From the NCBI RefSeq assembly GCF_046546515.1, contig NZ_JBKHKJ010000012.1, forward strand, positions 72,798 through 136,797: a DNA stretch of 64,000 nt, written 5' to 3'. The translations under genes and the position numbers were made by a program. This document shows, in pieces, positions 43,501 through 51,596 of the stretch (position 1 is its first letter; each line of letters opens with the position of its first letter). The DNA comes from Parasediminibacterium sp046546515. Lineage in GTDB: Bacteria > Bacteroidota > Bacteroidia > Chitinophagales > Chitinophagaceae. The notes under the pieces are model-generated. The model did not search any database, was not told the origin of the DNA, and saw only the letters and a program-made list of their open reading frames with translations.

Positions 43501-46500
43501 TAGTTGGTACAGGTACAAGTGGTAGTGCAAGCGTAACCACTACTGGCGGCACGGCAAGTGTGGCAGGGTTTGTTTACAACAATAGCATCACAATTTGGAC
43601 TGAACTAGGCGGCACGAATAGTTCTCCCTTCACTGCTTCTATTTTCAATCTCAACACAGATGCAAGCGGCAATATATATACAGTAAATACAGTAAGTTCT
43701 ACCAACTCAAATAACTATGTAGCCAAATGGGATGGCAGCAGTTGGAGCGAGCTTGGGGGAGCCAATGCCTCTACTTTTAATGGTGGCATTTTCAAAATCG
43801 CATTTGATGGCAGCGGCAATCTATATGCAGTGGGCAGTTTTACCAATGCAAATGGCAGGCCTTATGTAGCCAAATGGAACGGTAGCAGCTGGAGTGAACT
43901 GGGTGGCACGAACACTTCCACTTTTAATAGTTTTATTAGGAATGTTGCCATCGATGGCAGCGGCAATGTATATGTTGGCGGCCGATTTACAAACGGTAAT
44001 GGCAAGCGTTATATGGCTAAATGGAACGGTAGTGCCTGGAGCGAAGTTGGCGGCACCAATGCCTCTACTTTTAATAATGATATTGTTACCATTATTACCA
44101 ATGCTGGCAATGTATATGCTGGTGGCTATTTTACTAATGGCAATGGCAAGGAATATGTTGCTAAATGGGACGGTAGCAGCTGGGGTGAATTAGGCGGTAC
44201 CAATGCCTCTACTTTTAATAACGGCATTTGGAATATGACCAACGATGGCAGTGGCAATATATATGCTGGTGGCCTATATACCAACTTGAATGGCAAAAAC
44301 TATGTAGCTAAATGGAACGGTAGTGCATGGAGCGAACTCGGCGGAACGGACGCCTCCACTTTTAATAATTATATTTATAATATCACCCTTGATAATAGCG
44401 GGAATATTTATGCCATGGGCTATTTTACCAATACAAACAGCTATAGATACGTAGCCAAATGGAACGGCAGCAACTGGAGCGAACTTGGCGGCGCCAATGC
44501 TTCTACTTTTAATAGTGACATTAGGATTATGCTCATTGATGGCAAAGGCAACATACATGTTGCAGGCGGTTTTACAAACGGGAATGGCAAATATTATGTA
44601 GCCAAATATGCTAATACCACTAACCCTGTTATCACCTCCTTTACACCAATAACAGCAGGTACAGGCGCAACAGTAACCATAACAGGTATTAATTTTACAG
44701 GTGCAAGTGCCGTAAGTTTTGGTGGCACAGCAGCGAGTTCTTATTCGGTTGTAAATGCAACTACTATTACAGCAGTTGTAGGTGCAGGTGCAAGTGGCAG
44801 TGTAAGTGTAACTACTAGTGGCGGTACTGCAACTAAAACAGGGTTTAGTTTTTGTACTGCACCAGTTACCAAACCCGTTAGTTTTGTAAGTTGCAGCAGC
44901 GTGGTGTATAAAACAAAAACCTATACCACCAGCACAGTAGTAAGGGATACGGCGAAAAGCGTAGGCGGTTGCGACAGTATTTATAATGTTGCCACGATAA
45001 CCATTTCGCCAATAATAGCGGTGAGCAAACCACTAACTTATGCAAGTTGCAGCAGCGTGGTATACAAAACAAAAACTTATACCACCAGCACAGTAGTAAG
45101 AGATACGGTGAAAAGCGTAGGCGGCTGCGACAGTATTTATAACGTTGCTACCATCACCATCACACCAATCACAATGGTTACGAAACCAGTGGCTTATGCA
45201 AGTTGCAGCAGCGTGGTATATAAAACAAAAACCTACACCACCAGCACAGTGGTGCGGGATACAGTGAAAAGCGTTGGCAGCTGCGATAGTATTTACAATG
45301 TGGCAACGATAACCATCACGCCAATAATAACAGTGAGCAAACCAGTGGCTTATGCAAGTTGTAGCAGCGTGGTTTATAAAACAAAAACTTATACTACCAG
45401 CACAGTAGTAAGGGATACGGTGAAAAGCGTAGGCGGCTGCGACAGTATTTATAATGTTGCCACTATCACCATTACTCCAATAGTAGCGGTAAGCAAACCA
45501 GTTACTTACACAAGTTGCAGCAGCGTAGTGTACAAAACAAAAACATATACTACAAGCACTGTAGTGCGAGATACGGTGAAAAGCGTGGGCGGCTGCGACA
45601 GTATTTATAACGTTGCTACCATCACCATCACCATCACACCAATCACAATGGTTACGAAACCAGTGGCTTATGCAAGTTGCAGCAGCGTGGTGTACAAAAC
45701 AAAAACCTATACCTCCAGCACGGTGGTGCGGGATACGGTGAAAAGCGTAGGCGGCTGCGACAGTATTTATAACGTTGCTACCATCACCATCACACCAATC
45801 ACAATGGTTACGAAACCAGTGGCTTATGCAAGTTGCAGCAGCGTGGTGTACAAAACAAAAACCTATACCACCAGCACAGTGGTGCGGGATACGGTGAAAA
45901 GCGTAGGCGGTTGCGACAGCGTTTACAATGTGGCAACCATTACCATCACGCCAATAACGCCAACCACCATCAGCACGCCACTATCTAGTTGCAGCAGCTT
46001 GGTGTACAATGGCATTACTTATACATCCAGCACCGTAAGGAGAGACACGACCAAAAGCGTTGGCGGTTGCGATAGCATTTATAAGGTAGCCACCATCACC
46101 ATAAATACAAAACCCAATTTGGGCAATGATACCACGGTGTCTGTTTGTGCAGGTTCTACAAGAAGTGTCAGTACCTTATACAACACAGCAGGATACACAA
46201 CAGTTACATGGTCGGTTGTCAACCCGGCAGCAGTAGGTGCTGGTAAGGATACTTTGTATGTAACGAACAGTGGTGGTTGCAAGGATACGGCCGTTGTTAC
46301 GGTAAACAGTGCCGCACTACCTACTATACCAGCCATTACAAAAACAGGTAATACCACATTCTGTTTAAATGATAGCTTGTTGCTAAACAATACAGCTACG
46401 GGCAGCTTGCAATGGCTGAGGAACAATAGTGCTATTAAAAATGCCACTGCCGCCAAATATGTAACCAAAGTGTCTGGTACTTTCCGCTTAAAAGTTACCA

Positions 46501-47045
46501 ATGCGGCGGGCTGCTCGGCAGTCTCAGCCGACTCTGTTGTGGCCACAATGGTGCAGGTAAACAAGCCGACTATATCGCTGGTAAACGACACTTTGATTTC
46601 CTCGTCAGCTATTGGCAACCAGTGGTATGCAAGCAGCGTGGCTATACCAGGGGCAACGGGCATCAACTATGCCCCTTCCGATTTGGACATATATACATTA
46701 CAGGTTAGCAGTGGTGGTTGCAAATCGCCATTCTCCGATCCGTTTGTTTATTATGCCAATACCTCATCCTTGTTGTATGCCGCTAATATTGCAGACTTTG
46801 GTGGCTTACAGGCTAAGTTGTACCCTAACCCATCTTATGGTACCGCCTTCTTGCAACTAAGTGGCGTGAAAACTGCCATCAAAGTAATGGTTACCAATAT
46901 TTTGGGCAAGGTTGTTTACCGTTGCGATGTAAGCAAAGATGGCAAGATTGCCCTTCCAGCCAGTTCGCTGGCACAAGGGGCTTATTTTGTTTCCATTGCT
47001 ACAGGCACTACCAATAGGCAACTTAAATGGATAAATGCCAAATAA
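40509..47045 (+). CDS. Giant modular T9SS surface protein (2178 aa)
   Basis: Signal peptide to about residue 34 (ends KTQAQW). Modules in order: seven ~50-aa AKWNGSAWSELGG repeats (about 35-375); two IPT/TIG domains (about 377-540: VTITGANFTGATTVSFGG); six NHL-type repeats (about 560-890: VAVDAAGNVYVADWGNNKIRK); a putative-Ig segment (LPAGLVFDGATGTISGTP, about 895-945); a third IPT (945-1027); seven more SELGG repeats (1027-1370); a fourth IPT; eight 52-aa SCSSVVYKTKTYTTSTVV repeats (about 1454-1867); PKD/Ig-like domains; and a T9SS type A sorting domain (about 2094-2178, LYPNPSYGTAFLQL). Exported and surface-bound adhesin- or binding-type protein; no catalytic domain seen. Confidence 0.92.
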   Translation: MTNLLLPRSLKSAALVAIFYFLLMFGSTKTQAQWTELGGTNTSTFNNNIWGRITTDANGNVYAAGLFTNANGKYYVAKWNGSAWSELGGTNASTFNNPIYSIVTDGNGNVYAGGLFTNANGKYYVAKWNGSAWSELGGANASTFNSTIYSLAADGNSNIYAGGDFRNGSSKSYIAKWNGSSWSELGGTNTSTFNNITYSIATDGNSNVYAGGSFRNGSSKYYVAKWNGNAWSELGGTNASTFNNVIWSIATDASGNVYAGGAFTNGNLKNYMAKWNGSSWSEVGGTNNSTFNSGVIWSIATDGSGNIYIGGDLQNGSNKYYVAKWDGSAWSELGGTNTSKFNSYIKNIATDANGNVYAGGDFKNTNGKYYIAKYAAPTSPTIVSFTPTTAGTGTTVTITGANFTGATTVSFGGTGATSFTVVNATTITALVGSGASGSVSVTTGGGTATKTGFTYIAAPTITSFTPTIASTGTTVTLTGTNFTGATAVSFGGTAATSFTVANATTITAVVGSGASGSVSVTTGGGTATKTGFNFSNLPSISYLGGAKNYIVGTSITALTPTNTGAAVLPLVSTLAGSGTQGATDATGIGASFKYPVGVATDAAGNIYVGDNNNNKIRKVSPAGVVSTFAGSGAQGAVDGNGILASFFNPNGVAVDAVGYVYVADGGSNKIRKISPAGVVSTLAGSGAQGAADGSGSTASFYNPDGVAVDAAGNVYVADWGNNKIRKITPAGIVSTLAGNGTQGGVDGNGSVASFSHPYNLALDAAGYVYVADFYNNKIRKVSPAGVVTTLAGSGTQGAADGTGNAATFYNPAGVVVDNAGNVYVTDQLNQKIRKVTAAGVVTTLAGNGAQGATDGAGSVASFWGSNGIALDATGNLYIGDTYNHKIRKVGLGYSISPLLPAGLVFDGATGTISGTPTLATAATTYTITASNASGSGTTTVSIATIGVPTITSFAPTTGNTGSTITIKGTAFTGASAVSFGSAAASSYTVVNDSTITAVVGTGTSGSASVTTTGGTASVAGFVYNNSITIWTELGGTNSSPFTASIFNLNTDASGNIYTVNTVSSTNSNNYVAKWDGSSWSELGGANASTFNGGIFKIAFDGSGNLYAVGSFTNANGRPYVAKWNGSSWSELGGTNTSTFNSFIRNVAIDGSGNVYVGGRFTNGNGKRYMAKWNGSAWSEVGGTNASTFNNDIVTIITNAGNVYAGGYFTNGNGKEYVAKWDGSSWGELGGTNASTFNNGIWNMTNDGSGNIYAGGLYTNLNGKNYVAKWNGSAWSELGGTDASTFNNYIYNITLDNSGNIYAMGYFTNTNSYRYVAKWNGSNWSELGGANASTFNSDIRIMLIDGKGNIHVAGGFTNGNGKYYVAKYANTTNPVITSFTPITAGTGATVTITGINFTGASAVSFGGTAASSYSVVNATTITAVVGAGASGSVSVTTSGGTATKTGFSFCTAPVTKPVSFVSCSSVVYKTKTYTTSTVVRDTAKSVGGCDSIYNVATITISPIIAVSKPLTYASCSSVVYKTKTYTTSTVVRDTVKSVGGCDSIYNVATITITPITMVTKPVAYASCSSVVYKTKTYTTSTVVRDTVKSVGSCDSIYNVATITITPIITVSKPVAYASCSSVVYKTKTYTTSTVVRDTVKSVGGCDSIYNVATITITPIVAVSKPVTYTSCSSVVYKTKTYTTSTVVRDTVKSVGGCDSIYNVATITITITPITMVTKPVAYASCSSVVYKTKTYTSSTVVRDTVKSVGGCDSIYNVATITITPITMVTKPVAYASCSSVVYKTKTYTTSTVVRDTVKSVGGCDSVYNVATITITPITPTTISTPLSSCSSLVYNGITYTSSTVRRDTTKSVGGCDSIYKVATITINTKPNLGNDTTVSVCAGSTRSVSTLYNTAGYTTVTWSVVNPAAVGAGKDTLYVTNSGGCKDTAVVTVNSAALPTIPAITKTGNTTFCLNDSLLLNNTATGSLQWLRNNSAIKNATAAKYVTKVSGTFRLKVTNAAGCSAVSADSVVATMVQVNKPTISLVNDTLISSSAIGNQWYASSVAIPGATGINYAPSDLDIYTLQVSSGGCKSPFSDPFVYYANTSSLLYAANIADFGGLQAKLYPNPSYGTAFLQLSGVKTAIKVMVTNILGKVVYRCDVSKDGKIALPASSLAQGAYFVSIATGTTNRQLKWINAK
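44889..46100 (+). repeat. Tandem 156-bp DNA repeats inside the giant gene
   Basis: The word AGTTGCAGCAGCGT (or a close variant) recurs at 44889, 45045, 45201, 45357, 45513, 45675, 45831 and 45987: spacing 156 bases each time except one of 162. The extra six bases are a third ATCACC unit at 45621-45638. Units around 45201, 45675 and 45831 are nearly identical at DNA level, implying recent unequal exchange; copy number probably varies between strains. Confidence 0.9.
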
Positions 47046-47080
47046 GGTAAGAAGCAAAGTATTTAGTTTTGTATTTTATA

Positions 47081-47119
47081 AAAATCAGCACCCCGGAATT
47101 CCGGGGTGCTGATTTTTTT
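47081..47119 (+). terminator. Strong terminator of the 2178-aa gene
   Basis: A perfect palindrome with arms AAAATCAGCACCCCGGAA and complement, centred at 47098, is followed by eight T's. It lies 36 bases after the stop codon. Confidence 0.9.
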
Positions 47120-47139
47120 TGTAGTTATTTTCCTTTTCA

Positions 47140-47172
47140 AACTTCCCGAAAGTTCAAAACTTTCGGGAAGTT
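47140..47172. repeat. Palindrome AACTTCCCGAAAGTT, copy 4 (perfect, opposite orientation)
   Basis: Same two 15-base arms as copy 1, with loop CAA instead of TTG, meaning the element is inverted. It lies 31 bases before the phosphopantetheinyl transferase gene and just after a separate terminator, so here it is not needed as a terminator. Confidence 0.8.
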
Positions 47173-47203
47173 AAAAGTCAACTAAAAAACAGAGATTTGC
47201 ATA

Positions 47204-47836
47204 ATGCCTTTGTTTTATCAGCAAGATATTAGTGCCACTACCCGGCTGGCTATCTGGAAAATAGAAGAGCCAGAAGCCTTTTTCTTGGGCTATGTGCCAT
47301 TGCAAAATGCCATTACCCACCCACACAAACGCTTGCAGCATTTGGCTGGCAGGTATTTGCTGCAATACTTGTTCCCCGATTTTCCGATACATGCCATACA
47401 AATTGCAGATACCCGAAAACCATTTTTGCAAGACGAGCAATATCACTTTTCCATTTCTCATTGTGGCGATTATGCCGCTGCTATTGTTAGTTCTTCCGAA
47501 AGGATTGGCATTGACATAGAAATAAAACGCCCCACTGTGGCCAAAGTGGCGCATAAGTTTTTGCACGAGGAGGAAATAAATGGTTTGCAAGCATATACCA
47601 GCGAACCGCAAGTGCTAGAGGCACTTACCGTGCTTTGGTGCGGCAAGGAAGCAATATACAAATGGTGGGGAAATGGGGAAGTTGACTTTAGGAAAATGAT
47701 AAGGATAGATGATTTTACCTTTGGCAACAATGGTGTTTTGGCTGGGAGGTTCATTAAAAATGGCAATGTATTTCCGCTCTCATTAAGTTATGAAGCATTT
47801 GGGCAGCTTTGCATGGTATGGCTGCAAAGCAAATAG
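47204..47836 (+). CDS. 4'-phosphopantetheinyl transferase superfamily protein
   Basis: 210 aa. Transfers phosphopantetheine from CoA to a carrier-protein serine. Family motifs: HFSISHCGDYAAAIVS, RIGIDIEIKRP (Mg-binding Asp/Glu) and VLWCGKEAIYKWWGNGEVDF (WxxKEA). Length fits the Sfp/AcpT-like class. No carrier-protein or synthase genes are nearby, so the partner is not known. Cytoplasmic. Confidence 0.9.
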   Translation: MPLFYQQDISATTRLAIWKIEEPEAFFLGYVPLQNAITHPHKRLQHLAGRYLLQYLFPDFPIHAIQIADTRKPFLQDEQYHFSISHCGDYAAAIVSSSERIGIDIEIKRPTVAKVAHKFLHEEEINGLQAYTSEPQVLEALTVLWCGKEAIYKWWGNGEVDFRKMIRIDDFTFGNNGVLAGRFIKNGNVFPLSLSYEAFGQLCMVWLQSK

Positions 47837-47957
47837 TAGAATTCCTAATTTATACTTCATAATTCTGCTCTGTGCCTTAGTGGCAAAAAAACTTTCTTTG
47901 TCTATTGTTGATTTTTATCATTTTTTTTGTTCGCTATTATATATATTTTCGCCATTT

Positions 47958-48707
47958 ATGAAATATTTGTTTACTGTTTTGTTGCTTTTTTCATTTTATT
48001 GTCGGTTGCAAGCCCAAAATTTTGTAATGCAGCAACGGAGCAATATGCGTGCTGCCCTTGCCTTTTACGACAAGGAAGACACACTAAAAAAACAATTTGA
48101 AAAAGCTGGCCTGCAGTGGCCTGCCAAGCAGATATATATCCGCAGCTTTAAATACGATAGCCAATTGGAAGTATGGGTACGCAATAGTAGCAAAGAGGCA
48201 TACAAGTTGTTTAAAACCTATAAAGTATGTGCATTAAGCGGTGCATTGGGGCCTAAGCGTGTAGAGGGCGACTACCAAGTACCCGAAGGGTTCTATTACA
48301 TAAATGAGTTTAAACCCACTAGTAATTATCATTTGGCATTGGGTTTGAACTATCCAAACGCATCAGATGCCATGCTTAGCGATTCTGTAAAGCCAGGCGG
48401 CGACATTTATATCCATGGCAGTTGCATTACCGTTGGTTGTATCCCTATTCAGAATGAACAAATTGAAGAAGTGTATATAATGGCTGCTTATGCAAAAAGC
48501 TATGGGATGGATTTTATACCCGTGCATATTTTCCCAGTGAGGTATAATGTACCCAAAAGTGTGGATTATTTTTTGAAAGTGAGCAATGAAGACAAAATGT
48601 ACCAGAAATTTGCCATCAACATAAAAGAAGTATTCGACTATTTTGAGCTTCACAAAAAGCTTCCCATTATATCAATTAATAAAAAAGGGGAATATGTAGT
48701 GTTCTAA
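47958..48707 (+). CDS. L,D-transpeptidase family protein (YkuD domain, YafK-like)
   Basis: 249 aa from ATG 47958; the longer frame from 47790 overlaps the previous gene and would hide the signal peptide MKYLFTVLLLFSFYCRLQAQ. Catalytic core IYIHGSCITVGCIPI carries the His and Cys of the YkuD motif (HG...S/T.GC). Residues 50-120 (SFKYDSQLEVWVRN, YKVCALSGALGPKRVEGDYQVPEG) fit the YafK branch, which acts on peptidoglycan cross-links or lipoprotein attachment in the periplasm. Confidence 0.9.
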   Translation: MKYLFTVLLLFSFYCRLQAQNFVMQQRSNMRAALAFYDKEDTLKKQFEKAGLQWPAKQIYIRSFKYDSQLEVWVRNSSKEAYKLFKTYKVCALSGALGPKRVEGDYQVPEGFYYINEFKPTSNYHLALGLNYPNASDAMLSDSVKPGGDIYIHGSCITVGCIPIQNEQIEEVYIMAAYAKSYGMDFIPVHIFPVRYNVPKSVDYFLKVSNEDKMYQKFAINIKEVFDYFELHKKLPIISINKKGEYVVF

Positions 48708-48795
48708 ATGTTTTTTTCTATATTTACTAGCATTTTTAAACTGTATTGTTTTTTCTAAACGTTTACACAGATTATTTAATCTCTTACTTTTTTTT

Positions 48796-50943
48796 ATGGC
48801 TGCGCTACCTAAATCGAAATTGTCTGCCTCTAATATTGTGCTGCTTGTTGTTTGCCTAATGGTTATCATAGCCGTTTTGTTACTGAATATTTTCAATACC
48901 AAGAACTTAGCACAAATTAGGACTTACATCAACAGCCTTAGCAACGACAATAGCAGCGTGGCTGTGCTTAGGAGTACGAGTACAGAGCTATTGGAAGCAG
49001 AAAATGCTTACAGGCTTTACCTCAGCACAAAAGATACATTGTATAGCAACAAGTATTTGAGTCATATTGTAGCTTGCGTAAGTGATTTACGCTCATTGCA
49101 AACAGGCAGCGATACTGCCGGGGTCGCTACCATTATTGCTGGCATTGAGCAGAAAATTCAAATTTCTGATGGCATAGACCTTTTAAAACGCATTTCAGAT
49201 TCCATAAGCGTAAGCAAAATACATCTTGGCAACAATGGTTTTTATATCAACCCTTATTGGTACAGGATGTCTAACAACTCATTGCTAAAAGGGTACGACA
49301 GCCTGATGCAGCAAACAGATGCCACCCAAACAAACGGAAGTAGGAAAAAGGCTTTCCTTAAAAAACTGGGCGATATTTTTGCCAATAAAGAAGAAACAGC
49401 CCCTGCTGCGGCCACTAATACAACTACCTACACTAGGGAAAACAAATATGACCAGTCGCAACAAGATATAGATGATTTTTATAAAGGCCAGTTCAACGAG
49501 TTTTTGCTGAAAACGAAGATGGATGAAAATGAAAAAGCCTTGGCAGAAGTAAATTTAGTAATCCAGTACCAAGTTAGCGACGCATTAAAAAAACTACTGG
49601 GCATAGAGCAAGAGTCGGGCAAGCAAAAAGAAGACAAAGTATTGGAAATGGCAAGGGGCGCCAAGGAAACGGTGAAATTTTTGTCATGGGGTTCTTATAT
49701 TATCATTATATGCGTGGTAATTGTATTGATTTTTAATGTGCGCAAAAGCCTGTTGTACGAAAAGGAAATAATAGAAGCAAGGGAAGCGGCCGAAAAACTG
49801 GTAATGACCAAAAGCCGTTTTCTAAGCAACATGAGCCACGAAATAAGGAGCCCGCTTACATCTATTATTGGCTTTACGGAACAGTTGGACAATGTAGAGA
49901 CTGACCCTGACAAAAAACGTTACCTGAATGCCATCCGTACCTCATCAGATCATTTGCTTACCACGGTGAATGATATATTAGATTTTTCAAAATTAGATGC
50001 CGGTAAGTTATCCCTTAGCTCGCAACCATTCAATATTAAAAAGGTGGTGGACGAAGTACTTTATGCTTTCTCCGTTTCTGCAGAAAAGAAAGGCATACAA
50101 ATGCAATCTGATATTCAATTAGATGATGATTTACTGGTAACGGGCGATGCTTTCAGGCTAAAACAGATATTGTTCAACCTTACTAGCAATGCCATCAAAT
50201 TTACCGAGCATGGCAAGGTGAAAATTATGGTGAAAAGCCTAAGCAGGACAGAAAGGGATATTGTGGTAAAAATAGATGTGCAAGACTCGGGCGTAGGTAT
50301 ACCAGAAGACCAACTGGAATTTATTTTCCAAGAATTTGCACAGGCTTCTAATACTAAAAGTGGTGGCAGGAGGGCTATCCGTGGCACTGGTCTTGGCTTG
50401 GCTATTTGTAAGATGCTGGTAGAGCTACAAGGCGGTAAAATAGGTGTGAAAAGCGAACTGAACATCGGCTCGGTATTTAGCATCACGATGCCCTATTCAA
50501 CAGAGCCAGTTAAAAGACAAGCACCTGAAATAGAAGAAAGTGCCAACCTTGCCCAAACTTTTGCTGGCAAAAAAGCCTTAGTAGTTGAGGACAATGAAAT
50601 GAACATTTTGTTGCTTAAACTGCTGCTAAAGAAAATGCAGATTGGATTTGACGTGGCCAAAGATGGAGAGGAAGGAATGAAATTATTTGAAAACAATTAC
50701 TACGATATTGTGCTTACAGACATTAATATACCTAAACTTACTGGTGACCAATTGGCTGGCCTAATAAGAAAAAGTCATGATACCAGAAAAGCTAGGATAC
50801 CAATTGTAGCATTAACAGCAAGTATTATTGGCGACAACACAGAGCAATATTTCAGGATGGGCATTAACGAGTTGCTGATAAAACCATTTAAAGAAGCAGA
50901 TTTTAAAGCAGTATTGCAGCAATACCTGTTTAATAATGTATAA
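48796..50943 (+). CDS. Hybrid sensor histidine kinase / response regulator
   Basis: 715 aa. TM1 about 13-32, extracytoplasmic helical sensor about 35-295 (low-complexity stretch APAAATNTTTYTREN near 215), TM2 about 297-317. HisKA with phosphoacceptor His in SNMSHEIRSPLTS (about 349), HATPase_c with NLTSNAIKFTEHGK (about 460), DVQDSGVGIPEDQ and GLGLAICKMLVELQGG, then a C-terminal receiver (about 592-712) with phosphoacceptor Asp in YDIVLTDINIPK (about 640). Signal unknown. Followed by a stand-alone receiver closely similar to its own receiver. Confidence 0.95.
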   Translation: MAALPKSKLSASNIVLLVVCLMVIIAVLLLNIFNTKNLAQIRTYINSLSNDNSSVAVLRSTSTELLEAENAYRLYLSTKDTLYSNKYLSHIVACVSDLRSLQTGSDTAGVATIIAGIEQKIQISDGIDLLKRISDSISVSKIHLGNNGFYINPYWYRMSNNSLLKGYDSLMQQTDATQTNGSRKKAFLKKLGDIFANKEETAPAAATNTTTYTRENKYDQSQQDIDDFYKGQFNEFLLKTKMDENEKALAEVNLVIQYQVSDALKKLLGIEQESGKQKEDKVLEMARGAKETVKFLSWGSYIIIICVVIVLIFNVRKSLLYEKEIIEAREAAEKLVMTKSRFLSNMSHEIRSPLTSIIGFTEQLDNVETDPDKKRYLNAIRTSSDHLLTTVNDILDFSKLDAGKLSLSSQPFNIKKVVDEVLYAFSVSAEKKGIQMQSDIQLDDDLLVTGDAFRLKQILFNLTSNAIKFTEHGKVKIMVKSLSRTERDIVVKIDVQDSGVGIPEDQLEFIFQEFAQASNTKSGGRRAIRGTGLGLAICKMLVELQGGKIGVKSELNIGSVFSITMPYSTEPVKRQAPEIEESANLAQTFAGKKALVVEDNEMNILLLKLLLKKMQIGFDVAKDGEEGMKLFENNYYDIVLTDINIPKLTGDQLAGLIRKSHDTRKARIPIVALTASIIGDNTEQYFRMGINELLIKPFKEADFKAVLQQYLFNNV

Positions 50944-50978
50944 GTATATCTTTTGTTCGGTAATATAATGCTTAGTAA

Positions 50979-51371
50979 ATGGAAACGGATATAAACTATA
51001 TTGAAAAGAAAGCTTTGCTGGTAGAGGACAATGAAATGAACATCATGCTTTTCTCGTTCCTGCTAAAAAAAATAAAAATAAATTTTGATATAGCCCGTGA
51101 TGGCGAAGAAGCAATTAGTAAGTTTAATACAACGAACTACGATATTGTACTAACAGATATTCATTTGCCAAAAATAGAAGGTGATGAACTTGCCAAGATA
51201 ATACGCAAAAGTAGTGACACAGCCAAAGCAAAAACACCCATCATTGCGCTTACTGCCAGCATTCTCACCTCAGAAACGGATGCATATTTGGCTTGCGGTA
51301 TTAACTATGTTTTGCTAAAGCCTTTTACCGAGGAAAAATTTAAGGCGGTTTTAAAGCAATATTTACAATAA
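50979..51371 (+). CDS. Stand-alone response-regulator receiver domain
   Basis: 130 aa, CheY-like with no output domain. ALLVEDNEMNIMLFSFLLKK, acceptor Asp in YDIVLTDIHLPKIEGDEL (about residue 60), IIALTASILTSETDAYLACG and LLKPFTEEKFKAVL. It matches the receiver at the end of the preceding kinase in nearly every motif, so likely arose by duplication of that domain; may be a second phosphate acceptor or sink in the same phosphorelay. 35 bases after the kinase gene. Confidence 0.92.
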   Translation: METDINYIEKKALLVEDNEMNIMLFSFLLKKIKINFDIARDGEEAISKFNTTNYDIVLTDIHLPKIEGDELAKIIRKSSDTAKAKTPIIALTASILTSETDAYLACGINYVLLKPFTEEKFKAVLKQYLQ

Positions 51372-51596
51372 TTTCTTAATCTGCGACTAAGGCACGAAGA
51401 CTCAAAAAGCACAAAGATTTAAGGGAAAAAGCAAAGAAAAGCGTGTAATTTTTTCTATTTTTAGTAGACAGGCACATAAATAGTGGCAGCCATTAATGAA
51501 CGCTGTAGGCATGACATATATAACGCTAAACAACTTCGCTTGCTCTTAATTCCTAATTTATAATTCCTAAACCTACTTTCATTAATTCATTGTAAT

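Noticed and set aside
46079..46666. 195-codon minus-strand frame inside the giant gene
   Set aside because: Antisense to repeat-rich codons of the T9SS protein; composition is low-complexity Val/Ala/Leu and no start context is visible.
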